A stretch of DNA of 64,000 bases from NCBI GenBank assembly GCA_037576215.1, contig JBANDB010000008.1:2542001-2606000 (forward strand), written 5' to 3'. Below the pieces are notes generated by a model. It searched no databases and was not told the DNA's origin. It saw nothing but the letters and a program-made list of their open reading frames with translations. The stretch's first letter is position 1. The number at the start of each line of letters is the position of its first letter. This DNA is from Armillaria gallica. Its lineage: Eukaryota; Basidiomycota; Agaricomycetes; Agaricales; Physalacriaceae. Shown piece after piece: positions 1 to 11,860 of this stretch. The position numbers and the translations under genes are program-made.

Positions 1-2340
1 ACATCGCCGTGCATTACCTTAGGCAGAAACAAGCCGTCTATGTACGAGAAGCCTTTCAAGATGCTATTCAGAAGCTGGTCGATCATCCCGACCTTGACCT
101 GGAAGCCGACCCTTGCGCGGTACGTGTGTGGACCTCATCGATTTTTGCGAAGTAAATAAGTCCCTTTAGATATATGAGGAAAGAATCAGACGCGAAGAAA
201 TGAGGTCTGAAGTTCCCATTAATAAGGCAAAACAAGTCAGCTTTCATGAAGCCTTGAGGGACCCGGATACTAGGGCTATTTACATCCGACGTGAGTGCCA
301 TACGTGTGTCACACTGTCTCTGGATACTAAACCTTCCAGACATTCAAATGTTGCAATGGGCCACAACCGTGATGGTGCAAGCGATCATGGAGTCGACGAA
401 AAAGATGCCATACAGTATACGCTATCTTGCCCGGGAAACTCTCAACGTGGCTCGCGTAAGTGTTTCGTCTATAGCTGATCTTGCTGTGCCTTAAAGTCTA
501 TTTAGGAGATGTATCCGGATGCTCCTGATGAAGTATATGCTGCATGCATTGGAAGACTGGTATTCTATCGCTATATCAATCCCGCTATCGTGTATGCCTC
601 ATCTGTATTATATCGTCATCTATGCTGACACAGACCAGGACCCCTGAATCGTTCAACATCATTTCGACAACTCTCGATGTCCAGTCTCGTAGCAACTTGT
701 CCGAGGTTTCTCGTGTACTTACACAGATAACGAGTGGATCACCGTTCGGCGAGGATAACCCTAGTTATGTCCCCATCAATGATTATGTTCGGAAGACCAT
801 CGACGAAATGACGGCATGGCTTCTTGAAGGTGACTAAACAAGTGACTTTCACGATTCGTGATACTGACCATTGGCCCCCTAGTTGCTAACGTACCAGATG
901 CAGAGACTCAGTTTCATGCTCACGAATTCCTTGACGCCACGGTACAACCCAAGCCGATCTATATCTCTCCAAATGAAATTTATACTATGCACGGATTGTT
1001 GTCGCAGCATCAAGATAGCCTGGTACGTTCGATTCGACAAAATAAAACCATTCTAAAGTTCTTCATTCGTAGGGTCAATCCGCCGATAATGCACTTAAAA
1101 TCATTTTAAGGGAATTAGATGGTGTTCCTCATTTTGGTAATGAAGAGCTGAAAGACGCTAGAGATCATGTCATTACGCTAGAACTCACCAATCGGTTTGC
1201 CGACGTCAAAGGTAAGGTCAATCTATAAGACAATGATGCTTACTCATCCGCAATCAGATCCGCATGCCGAGGAGAAGGCGCTCTGGGTACAAGCTAAGCG
1301 CGGTGTTTTGGCAATTCTTCGCGTACAACCGGCGCAAGACCTGGTGGAATCGTTACTGCAGCCGGTAACGGACGATGACGAGCTTATATGGGAGGGCATC
1401 CTGGATGCAGAGATCGTGAACGAAGAGGCTAGACACACCCACCCTGGACGTCAAGCCTCCCAAGCTGTCGCTGATTCTGCGTACCGTCTGGAAGACATTC
1501 GATCGTAAGCTTGAAATTGTTCAAGTCGGTCAAAGGGACTAACATGCGATCAGATTAACTTTCCGGGCCGTCAAAGCGCTGGCTATCTCGTACTTATTGA
1601 AGCTGGAGGAACGAGGAAAGATATCTCGTGCCGATGGTTTCCAAGGCATTCTCAATGCCATCGCTGGTGATGTTCGCAGTAAACACCGGAAGCGCATCCA
1701 GAGACAACAAGAAATGGAAAGTATGAATGAGGCGCTGAGACAGTTAGGTGAGAGGAAAAAGGAGTTTGAAGAGAAAATTGATAGCTACCACCGTTATGCC
1801 CAATCATCTATGGCTACCATGGTCACAAAACCGTACGTTCATCATATTGGTTTTCCGGATTGCTGAGGCGAATCAGTTCTTTAACAATAGGCGCATCAAA
1901 CGCTTCACCTTACCTTTCACCAAACAGTATTTCCATCTTCGTGATCTCCAAAAATCGGGACAGAACCCGAAGTTTGGTTCATACCTGTACAGCGCCAAGG
2001 ACCTTTACGAGAAGGGTATCTTGTTATCCATTGACCAGTACTCTCCTCGTCAATTTGACAAAATCCAGCTCACGATGTCGTCTAATTCTGCTGGTGTCTT
2101 CAATCTACTCCTGGAATCAACCTTGAATGGTGGGATCACTACCAAGATGGGCTCGGATGAGATACAAATGGAGGATCTTCTTCAGGCGAAATACGAGCAG
2201 CGATCATCGTTGACCTTATTTAATGGGCAGGCCAAGGTGAACTTGGATCTTTTTGTCCGTCAGATTAATAAGAAGTAGATCTTATTCCCTATCCATTTTT
2301 TGAACTTAACTGACTTTTCGCCGACAGATTCTTTGTGTGA
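1..2340 (+). CDS. IQG1: IQGAP-family scaffold protein, C-terminal part (5' end outside window)
   Basis: IQGAP proteins organise actin and the contractile ring at the division site. The window opens inside the RasGAP-related domain. The spliced frame carries LARETLNVAR and then GRLVFYRYINPAIV, the counterpart of the RasGAP FLR-type motif. After it come the linker and the RasGAP C-terminal domain (DLQKSGQNPKFGSYLYSAKD, about 2.0 kb, and ending LFVRQINKKFFV). About ten introns of near 50 nt interrupt it. The last intron, 2275-2327, is needed to reach the conserved final residues: reading straight through stops at 2278 and loses FFV. N-terminal calponin-homology and IQ repeats must lie upstream of the window. 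I cannot judge GAP activity, and IQGAPs generally lack the catalytic arginine finger. The family call is firm. Confidence 0.93.
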
Positions 2341-2545
2341 TGCTTTACGATACTAATGACTCTGTTAACGACGGACTATTTCGTTCCCCATTTATCGCGT
2401 TCTTTTTACATACAGTCAACTCCCTTTGAAAGGTTTTCTTTGCAAACTATGGCTCATACTTGTACCTCTAGTCGATCTTTGTATCCACTCTTGCATAGCG
2501 CATCAACTCCATAATTCGTAGCATAATGTACTGAATCGGTTAACG

Positions 2546-5289
2546 TTACAACGTGAACCTGAACTGAGGATGGCGGTCTCCAATACTACGCCAGTAAAGA
2601 TAAGTAGATAATTCTGAAACACAAAGGATGAACGAACGGAGCACGAGTTTTTCCTTCGTCCCATAGTTCTTTGTATTGGCGTATATTCTCCGCTCGACGT
2701 CCTTCCCTGCGTTCTTTATTTTCCCACAAGCAGTAACATCTAGAGGAACGAGTGGAAATTCATTCCTCAAAGAGCTGGCAAAAAGACGAACACATTTGCG
2801 CCGACGAAGAACCAGGCAAACACCAGGCAGGCTAAATTAATAGCATGTCCACGGATATACCTTGGAGCTTGATCTACGGGCGTATCAGTCAAAGTAAACA
2901 AGAAAAGAAGCGCCTGTAACAACCTTGGGTGTACGAAAATGTGGCGATGAACCCTCTATAGCAACGACAGTTTTAGCCATGTCCTTCTCACATGCTTAGA
3001 GTCTGCTTTACCCTGTATTTGCGAACGCGAGTTGAAACGCAGTGGCGGTCGCCTTTTTGTAATGTCCACTGCTGTTATTAGGAAGTATGGACCTTGATGT
3101 AATCGGCAAGTTGTATCGTGAATTGTCGAGAATAAACTCACAAAAGGCAGGGACCACATGGATAACTTGGAGCATTGGACACATTAACATGCAGATTGAC
3201 TCCAAAACAACAGAAACCTACATGCCCGCGGCAATGAGAAATACAGCTGCATATCGTCCGGTATTCGTTGTAGCTGTAATTGCGACAATGTACCCTACCG
3301 CATGCTACAGTCCAGAAAATATGTTCAGACAACAAAAGACTCACCTATGATCGCCACGGGTAAGAATATCAATATAAATGGCCCACGCAATTTCAGTCGG
3401 TCACTCAGAAACGCCACGACAACTACAGGAAATTATGTAGTTAACATGGAAGCTAGGCGAATATCCGGATGAAGAACCTGTGAGAACGACTGCGGGAACG
3501 TACGGTGGTACTACAAAAAATGAATCACGGAGAGTGGGGTCGATGCATTAATGATCTCACCGGTATGCAACTGCGCTTGTCCGCCCGAGTAGCCCAACTG
3601 CGCAATGATAGTAGGTCTACGAATTTCCCATTAGTATCTATACAACAAAAGAACACCCAGGAAAGCACACAAGAAAAGCGAAAACGAATAGAGGCTGACG
3701 TCGAAGCCAAGATATGCGAAAGCCGTCAACCAGGTCTGTATGTCAGTCAAACCTGGGTAGAAGGTTAGCCATCAAGTAATGTGACCCTTGATACAGCTTA
3801 CCTCGTATAACTTCTCTCCATTCAAAGACCTCTTCCTCATGCTGTACGCAATTATTGCGGGCAGATATCTGGATCTTTTCCACCGTGAGCACGTCCTCCT
3901 TGGGATCATGGAGTGCAGACGGATCTGGCACAGTAGAATCAGATTCGGATGTCATGTGTATGACTGGATCTTCCGAACGCAAACGAGAAACTTGAATATG
4001 AATATTATCGGAATGTGCATGATTCTGAGAATAAGTATTAGGACTTACGAGCAAAATCTCTCTCCACCTCAGAGAGAAATGGGGCGGAGGACACATCAGC
4101 CGGTAAAAGAATAGCAGCAATGATGCTGAAAATAATTGTTGCGATACCCTCTAGGATAAAAATCCAGCGCCAACCGGCAAGGTTTCCTATCCCGTCCATC
4201 TTAATGATCGCCGTCGCAAGAAGCCCTATATAACAGAACAATCATGGTATCTGTGGGATGATGTTATTATTTGAAGACCAACCTCCGAAGGCGCCAGACA
4301 ATGAGGCTTGTGCCTATAATGAGTCACGTTGAGAACCGAGTGGCGAACCCTTACCAGATGCGTAAAAAATGCCAACGCTGGTATTCGGTTAACTAATGAT
4401 CTTGGGAAAAGATATTTTAGAACATACCGAACCTGGAGTTCGTGACGCTTGTACATAGTGCTCAGGTACAGCATCTGAAGACCATTCAGTTATCCGAGGC
4501 CTTGGAACATCCAAATGGAAATAGACAAACAATACCAGGAAGCAATCCCCCTTCACAGATACCAAGACACAAGCGGATGCCCACCAGACCCCCTAGATCT
4601 TGAACCAGGGCCGTCAATGTCGTTATGATTCCCCAGACGAGAACCAAAAATGGAAGCCACCGCTGTAGATGTGAGTACTGGTAAACAGTGGGCTATAATG
4701 ATCCGTCAAACATTAAACCCTCACGTTTGCCTTCATTCGCCTGAGCACCCAGTTGGAAGGCAGTTCGACCAAGATGTACCTATTTCCTCATTCATTAAAC
4801 CAAGCCGTAAAGCTCGTCCAAACCGCATACGTGATATAGAACACTAGTTTTGCATCAGATGTAAACCCATGACGGCAGAAGGTACAAAAGCCCCACCGGC
4901 TAGCGTCGTGTTGAATTGGTTTCCGTGCAGGTGGGTATCAGTTTCCAGACCGGCAATTCTGAAACAATAGTAGGCTCTAGTCATCTTTGGAAATAGACGT
5001 ACTAACCTCGCGTTTCCGACATTACTTCGGTCAATCTGGAATTCTGCATGAGATACGGTCTTTGGTTGCATGGGTTAAACAGCACCAACAAAATTGGCAA
5101 GCCAAAGCTTTCCAGACATGAGCAAGATCAGAATTCAAAAGCGGAACGCACACCAGAGCAAGGGGAGGTAAGATATGACAATCTATCGTATGGGTCAGTC
5201 ATTCATTGGGCGGATAGCGGTTGAGATGTACCGAGTTTCCAGAGAATATTTCTGGTCATTCGACGCTGATATTCGTGAATTTCCGACAT
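2546..5289 (-). CDS. MFS transporter, anion:cation symporter type (nicotinate/allantoate/pantothenate permease-like)
   Basis: Predicted plasma-membrane symporter for an organic anion or vitamin; the substrate cannot be told. I start at ATG 5289 (MSEIHEYQRRMTRN). The spliced frame then reads through family landmarks in order: LANFIDRSNVGNAR (TM1), HGNQFNTTLAVFYITYILVE and LPSNWVLRRM (TM2), ICEGGLLPG (TM4), SASLSGAFGGLLATAI (TM5), WRWIFILEG (TM6), SLFLPTIIAQLGY (TM7), then SGHYKKATATAFQLAFANT (TM10-11), and the usual tail IGDRHPQFRFTL. An acidic cytosolic loop follows TM6 and ends EEEVFEWREV. I need about 23 introns to keep this frame, most near 50 nt, which is dense even for a basidiomycete. 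No frame break is required, so it looks intact. It converges on the IQGAP gene with about 200 bp between stops. Confidence 0.85.
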
Positions 5290-5606
5290 GATTACTGGAA
5301 AGTGTGTCAGGTGAAGCGGGGTAATAGAAATACTGGTTGAAGAGCAGGTATCTTTTATTTATACGAGCGACCAGCGGTCCCGGCAGCCATCGTGGCTGAG
5401 GTACTAACCAAAAATAGCTTATTACAACCGCCATCTAATAATGCTCCAAGGGCGAAAGATAAGCCTGACCAGTTACCATGCTGGGGAATTGAGTTCTTGA
5501 GTGTTCATGAGGAAGATGGTCCAAAAATAACATTCTGATCTGGAAGTTGCCGTCTGTTGGTCTGTTCAAGCTGCCGAGCCTCGGCACATCGTCTCCCAAC
5601 TCTGCC
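5290..5606. promoter_or_regulatory. Shared upstream region of the MFS and WW-FF genes
   Basis: A 317-bp head-to-head intergenic stretch between two start codons must hold both promoters. I see no clear TATA box and no recognisable protein in it; reading frames here are short and unlike any family. Confidence 0.4.
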
Positions 5607-8243
5607 ATGTCCGCACCACCATTTGCTTCTCTCGGACCGCCCCCGTTACCAATAGGCTGGACACAGCATGCAGGCGCGTAATTATGCACTTACCTGACTT
5701 CTGTAGCACTCAAGAACGACTAGGCCCCAATGGTCAACCATATTACTTCAATGCGCACACGAAGGAATCGACATATGTTCGACCACTTCCCTCAATACCC
5801 AGTGCCACGGCGGCAGTTGGCACAAAGAAGGAGAAACCTGCGGTCAAAATGCCCATTCCGGGCACCGAGTGGATGCGAGTAAAAACGACGGGGGGAAATA
5901 CTTTCTACTTTCATAAGTCGAAGAAGACGAGTCTGTGGACAGTGCCCGAGGAAATCAAAGATGCCCTGGAAAAATTCGAGCAAGAAGAAGCAAAGGCCAT
6001 CAAGGAAAGCAAACTAAAGGCCATACGGGAGGAGGAAGAAACAGCTAAACGGGCAGAGGAAGAAAGGGACAGAGAAGTTGAGAGAATCAAGGCCGAGGTT
6101 CAAAACATGGTGAAACGGAAGGCTCAAGGCGATGTTCCTGTTAACGAAGTCGTTGTGTCTAAGAAGCCCAAGTTGGAAGAAAGGGCTGAAGAGGATAGCG
6201 ATGAGAGCGAAGAAGAAGAAGAAGATTGGCAACGAGAGGCAGCTGAACAACTGGCGGCCGAAGCTGAAGTCGAGCGGAAACGGCAGGAGGAAGAGGCATT
6301 GAAAGAGAAGGAGTTAGTGGAGCAGGAAGCCAAAGCGCTTCAAGAAAAGCAAATCAAAATACCGGACAGAGTGGATCTGTCGATAGAGGAAGGAAAGGCC
6401 TTGTTTAAAGTCAGTGTTACAGCTGAATGAACCTGTTACCATCCCTCTCATCAAAATTTTAGACTCTCCTCCGGGAAAAAGACGTCAATCCTTTACATCC
6501 TTGGGACACATCACTTCCTTTGTTTGTGTCAGATCCCCGATATGTTCTCCTTCCTTCGGTTTCTACCCGGCGCGACGCGTTCGATGAATACTGTCGGGAG
6601 CGCGCCCGTGAACTTCGGCAGAAAAACGTCAAGAAAGAGAAGGAGGCCGGCAGCCCCAAAGACGAGTTTGATCGCCTGCTAGCCACTGAGGTGAAAAGTA
6701 CAAGGTTATCATGGGGAGATTTTCGGAGATCATGGAAAAAGGACAGGCGATTCTATGGTTGGGGTCGAGATGACCGCGAACGAGAGAAGCGGTTCAAGGA
6801 ACATCTCAAGGAGCTAGGCGAGAGTGAGCTGCAATTTTTGCGTTCTTTCTTGCCCTGTCTTACTGTCGGTCATTAGAGAAAAGAGCAGCCTCTCAGAAAG
6901 CCGAATTCGATTTCTTTGCTCTGCTCAGAGAGAATGAGTTACCGCAAGACGCTGTCTGGAAAGATGTGGGTTGTGTCTTCCCTGCGTTGCGCGTATCTTA
7001 CTGATTGTTGTTCATTTTTCACTTGAACTTCAGGTGAAACGTTCGTTGACACGTGATCCTCGCTATGATGCCGTGGGGTCCTCTTCATTACGGGAAGAAT
7101 TGTTCAAGACATTCCAGAAGGCCCAAGAAAAGGGCAGGGACGAGAAGGCTGCCACGATAGAGGATTCTCCAGATAACGGCAAAATGGACGTTGATATCGA
7201 TGAGAATGAGCGTCGAAGACTACGCAAAGAGAAAGCCGTAAGGGAACGAGAAGAAAAGGTGCGGATTGAGCGTGGAATTGTAGAAGCAAATATAGGACGG
7301 TCTCGAAACGAGCTAAACAAAGAAGAAGGGGAAAGAGACTTCAGGTGCGCCAAAGATCAAATTTCGACTGCTAACCGAGAGCCGTAAAGCGCTGACTGGT
7401 TTTTTTCTTCTTATTTTAGGACGTTGCTTACAGATGCGATAAGGGAACCACAGGTACGAACTTTTCCATCGGCGAACGGTGTCTGACTCGACGGCGTTTT
7501 AGATGACATGGGAAAGTGCTCTTCCGCAGTTGCAAACTGATCCCAGATTTCGGAACTCTCCTCTTCCTGTTGACCAAATGCTGCACCTCTTCCATACCCA
7601 TATAGGTCACCTCCGTGGGAAACACATCAAAAGCCTTCACACCCTTTTCGAGTCCTATGCTCCCAGTCTTGCGACTGACTTCAAATCAATTCCAATAGCG
7701 TCTCTACTCTCTTCTCTTCCAGTCACTAAACTCGGCTATACAACTAACGTCTTGGAGCATGAATTTGAAAAATGGCAACGTGAACGGACTTTTGATTCCC
7801 GAAAGGCGTTCGATGATATGCTTTCTGAGAATTCCTTTGTGGAGTTCTGGGGTAGGCTCGGGAAGATCGGCGGGGAAGGTGTAGATGGTGGTGTAAAAGC
7901 AGACGACACTGGTGAGGACGAAGGAGAGGGCGGTGGTGGTAAGGTCGACATGAAAGCGCTTGCTAAAAATGTTGACGTTCGAGAGATGGAAAAAGTGTTA
8001 AAGGTAAGTACTTACGGGTCAAACAAATGTTCACGCAACGGCTAAACTTCGCACTTTCTTTATAGAATGATAAAAGGTACATAATGTTTGATCATGTTCC
8101 AGAACAACGGGAACGATGGATCAGAGTGCGTGGACGTTTCTGGTTGTCACATGTGGAATATTCACATTGGCGTACTTCAACAGGATTACCTTTCAAATCT
8201 TTCGGCGCCGAAGCTATCAGTTCACTTGGATGCGCCTTCATAA
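5607..8243 (+). CDS. WW-FF domain protein, TCERG1/CA150 (S. pombe Dre4)-like splicing/elongation factor
   Basis: Proteins of this type tie the spliceosome to the RNA polymerase II tail in the nucleus. Predicted 722 residues in nine exons; exon lengths sum exactly to whole codons. Two WW domains come first: GWTQHAGPNGQPYYFN..STYVRP, with Tyr replacing the second Trp, and then EWMRVK..FYFHKSKKTSLWTVP. A charged coiled-coil stretch follows (about residues 90-235). About five to six FF domains then run from FKTLLREKDVNPLHPWD to the last helix RYIMFDHVPEQRERWIRDYL. Introns are 5674-5723, 6410-6462, 6824-6876, 6966-7033, 7345-7419, 7454-7502, 8004-8065 and 8126-8183. The first is a GC-AG intron, chosen because it alone restores the WW core. 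Prp40 is the alternative, but the PGTEWM-type WW directly before FF repeats fits TCERG1 better. Confidence 0.88.
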
Positions 8244-8415
8244 TGATCTCTTTTGAAAATATTGTAGTAACTGATAGTTCTAAGTAATATGAAATATATT
8301 GTGCTGCGCGTCGCGTCGCGTTGCGTTCTCGCGTTAGTCCCGTTAGTCGATCGTGACCAGCCCCGTGACCATAGATAGGTCACGCCGTTCCCCCTCGAAA
8401 TCCGAGCGTCGAAGG

Positions 8416-8456
8416 TGACACGTATACACTCAAAGCTTGTGAGCAGTATAAAAGGC
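8416..8456 (+). promoter_or_regulatory. Putative UPR-type element and TATA box of the GRP94 gene
   Basis: TGACACGTA (8416-8424) contains an ACGT core like bZIP/Hac1-type unfolded-protein-response sites. TATAAAAGGC (8447-8456) is a good TATA box about 75 bp before the start codon. A CG-rich near-repeat (GCGTCGCGTCGCGTTGCG, about 8309-8326) lies further upstream. The elements are seen; stress regulation is inference. Confidence 0.5.
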
Positions 8457-8529
8457 GGCAAGGCATCTTTACCGGTTTTCCCGTTACCTTCGAGTCCTGA
8501 AAGGCGTTTCGACTAGTCTCAGACGAGCA

Positions 8530-11500
8530 ATGCGAATCCTCCCCTCCCTCTTCCTCTCTTTGTCCTTCATCACTTCGTATGCCGCTGCACAGGATGGCAC
8601 GGACGCTCAGAAAGAGACCTATGACTACCAGGTATGGTCGGTGACACTCTTCTTTTCAATCTCTTTCTTACTTTCCCTTGACATTCAGAGCGATGTAGCG
8701 CGGATGCGAAAGATCGTTATTAATAGGTATGCATCCCATCCAGCTTCGGCCGACAGTTTCACTGAATATTTCCTAGTCTTTATTCGCACAAGTAGGTTAA
8801 ACTTTTCTTTTGGAAGTATTCTGCATTGAATCTCACCGTCCAAACAGAGAGGTTTTCCTTCGAGAGCTCATATCCAATGCCAACGACGCGCTCGAAAAGC
8901 TTCGTCTAGTATCCCTCACTGACAAAACCGTTTGGGACGGAAGCGACCCGCTTAACATTACAATAAAGGCGGAAAAGAGCGAGGATGGTAGCGAGGGAAC
9001 TCTCATAATTACTGGTACGTCGTGGTATTCGTCCGCATAATTCATATGCTTACCATCCAATGTAGACACTGGTATCGGAATGTCACCTGAAGAATTGAAA
9101 CGAAACTTGGTATGGTACTACGTAGTAGTGCAAACGTGGCATACTGACGTCGGTGTCAGGGAACACTAGCAAAATCGGGCACCTCAGAGTTTTTGGCTCA
9201 GGCCGAAAGTCAAGATGGTACCAACACTGGCAATCTTATTGGCGCTTTTGGCCTCGGTTTCTACAGCAGCTTCCTAGTTGCGGATAACGTCCGAGTAGCT
9301 TCACTCCCTCCTCCCAGTGCAGAAAATCCCCATCCTGTCCAGCACGTCTTCAGTTCGTCCGCTGAGGAAGGTTCCTTCGACATCTACCCAGACCCTCGCG
9401 GCAATACTCTTGGAAGAGGAACGGAGATTACGCTGCACCTGAAGAGCGAAGCTATTGAGTACGTCGAAACGCCTGCGGTCATAGATTTGGTGTACGTGAT
9501 AAAATACTCTATATTTTTTCATTGCACTCACGTAGGGACACAGCAACAAACATTCCTCATTCTCTTCGTCGTTCCCGATATATTTGTTCACTCAACGTTT
9601 TGAGGAGGTTCCTGATGAAGACGCTGAAGCGGTCGTTCCCCCTTCGGAACCCGAGGTGTCTGAGGAGCCCAAAGACGACGACGAGGTTACAGACGAGGAT
9701 GAAGGTATCGTCGAGGATGTTACCGAAGAAGCGGAACCAGTCGAGGTTCCGCCTCCAGCAACGAAATCAGTTCTGGTTGACGAATGGGTCCAGCTAAATG
9801 CGCAAGCACCCTTGTGGACACGGTGCGGATTGTGACGTTCATTCTCTCTTTGTATAAATTAATTAGTGTGGTGACAGGGATCCAAAGACGGTCTCTGACG
9901 GTAAGAGGATCATCATGGGATAGTTCATTGTTGTACTGACGTTTATATGTAGAGGAGTATAAGATGTTCTACAAAGCTACCTTCAAAGACAACGAGGATC
10001 CGCTGGCTTGGCATCACTTCTCTGGCGACTCAGGTTCAGGCGTGTCATTCAAAGCCATCATTTTCTTGCCCAACAAACTGGATGATGCTTACTGGCAACA
10101 ACCCTTGGCTTCGAAGTCGAAAGATATTAGATTGATGGTCAAACGTGTCTTCATCACTAATGACCTTGGTGACGATGCCTTGCCCAAATGGGCTAGCTGG
10201 GTTAAAGTTGTCATCGACGGTAAGTATGGGTTTCTTTGATTACTGCCGCGTGTTAATGATCTTTGACTACTAGCCGAGGATCTTCCTCTGAACGTTTCCC
10301 GAGAAACACTTCAATCGAATCTATTCCTCAGGCAACTCAAACAAATTATTCTTAAGCGCATCATTCAGCTGTTTACGCGGTTATCGGAGGAAGAGGGTGA
10401 AAAGCTCGAGGAAATGCATAAAACATATGGTTCAATTCTCAAGCTTGGTGCCGTTGAGGACCTAAAGAATCGGGACAAGTTGACCACCTTGACACGCTTT
10501 GCTACGAACCAACGGGACTCTGTCTCCCTCGATCAGGCATGTTCTCCCTGAAGCCCAGTTTGTCTACCTGCTAAACCGTGGTCTACAGTACTTAGAAAAC
10601 AAGAAGCAGGGCCAGAAACAGGTTCGGTCCCATTCAGCATACGGAGTTCCCTTTCTGATAAGTTGGTTAGATCTTCTTCCTGTCGGAAATGGGCAAGGAA
10701 ACAAAGGACCTTGCAAAAAGTGTGTTTGTTGAGAAACTGGATGCACGAGGCTACGAAGTTCTTCTCTTGAATGAGCCTTTGGACGAAATTTTGGTACAGA
10801 ACATTCGTAATTGGAAGTAAGGGTTTTGGTTCTTCTTTGGTCGTTGCTCATAGCATTTCCTCAGGAAAATTCCGTTCCAAGATGTTGCCAAAGTGGGCCT
10901 CAAGTTCGGAGATGAAGGTAGGTGTCAAAAGCCCCCCTTTTACATATGAGCTCCCTCCCAACGACCGAGCACCTCTAGATCTAGACGCCGAAGAAGCGAA
11001 GGAAAACCAAGAGGCCCTGGCCGAGAAATTTAAGCCGCTGCTGGATTACCTCAAGAAAGAGGCAGAGGGCGTCGTCAGAGATGGTGCGAACTGTTATGCA
11101 AATAAGAACTGCTCGGCATTCATTTTGTTTTCCATCAGTTACATTGTCAGATCGTCTCGTCACCAGTCCCTGTGCGATCGTTGCTGACAGTTTTGGATAC
11201 ACCGCTAATGTCCAACGGATGATGAGTGTGTATTTTTTTCTTGTATGGATCTGCCACCGCTCAATACTTTGAAGGTGCATCGCAGAAAGGAAACAACGGG
11301 CCAAACGGCGTCATGCATGAATTTGCTATGAAGGCTAAGTTGCTAGAGATTAACCCTCGTTCACCCTTGGTTGAGGGTTTACTTCGTAAAGTCGAGGCCC
11401 TTCCGGAAGATGAGGAAGAAAAGGACCTCGAAGCGGAGGAAGAACTCAAGGAGGTCACGTCTATTCTCATCGACAGCGCCCTGATTCGCTCTGGCTTTGA

Positions 11501-11860
11501 AGTTCCCGACACTAACGAGTAGGCCGAGTCTATATACGGTCATAGTCATAGACTAACCCGGGTGATTTATAGCTTCTTCTCTCGAGTGGATCGCGTTTTG
11601 AGGCGATCACTCGGCGTATCTGAAACAGCGCCCACTGACACTACAGTGAAGCCCGCGCCCCCCGTTGATCCCGAGCTGCCAGAACCCGAGGATTTCCTCA
11701 GCGACAAGCCCGGTATCGTTCTTCCCGACCATATGAAAGATCAGGTAATATCAATTCTTTTTGGTTCTTTGTATCTATGGCTAAATCCTATTAGGTCTCA
11801 ATCGAGATGGAGGAAATCGACGAGTTTGGCAATGTTGTGGTGAATCATGATGAACTTTAG
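8530..11860 (+). CDS. Endoplasmic reticulum HSP90 chaperone (GRP94/endoplasmin) with C-terminal HDEL
   Basis: ATP-driven chaperone of the ER lumen. The N terminus (MRILPSLFLSLSFITSYAAA) is a clear signal peptide, and the last four codons before TAG 11858-11860 are His-Asp-Glu-Leu, an ER retrieval signal. The GHKL ATPase motifs are all present after splicing: EVFLRELISNANDALEKLR, TDTGIGM, GTLAKSGTSEF and IGAFGLGFYSSFLV. An acidic linker lies near 9603-9770, as in HSP90s. The middle domain (PKWASWVKVVIDAEDLPLN, SRETLQSN) and the C-terminal domain (RMMSASQKGNNG) follow. A dozen or so short introns are needed, and an acidic tail precedes HDEL. It is not a cytosolic HSP90: MEEVD is absent. The upstream region holds a TATA box and a possible UPR site. 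Confidence 0.93.

Noticed and set aside
4844..5071. MFS region as a pseudogene (many in-frame stops between transporter motifs)
   Set aside because: Every break can be removed by a GT..AG intron of about 50 nt, and the joined sequence matches the family at each junction.
5435..5689. Minus-strand frame MHNYAPACCVQPIGNGGGP as the first exon of the MFS gene
   Set aside because: No transporter-like sequence, it overlaps the WW gene start, and ATG 5289 leads straight into the conserved N-terminal region.
5684..5723. ATG 5684 as the start of the WW-FF protein
   Set aside because: It would drop the first half of WW domain 1. ATG 5607 with the GC-AG intron restores the full domain.
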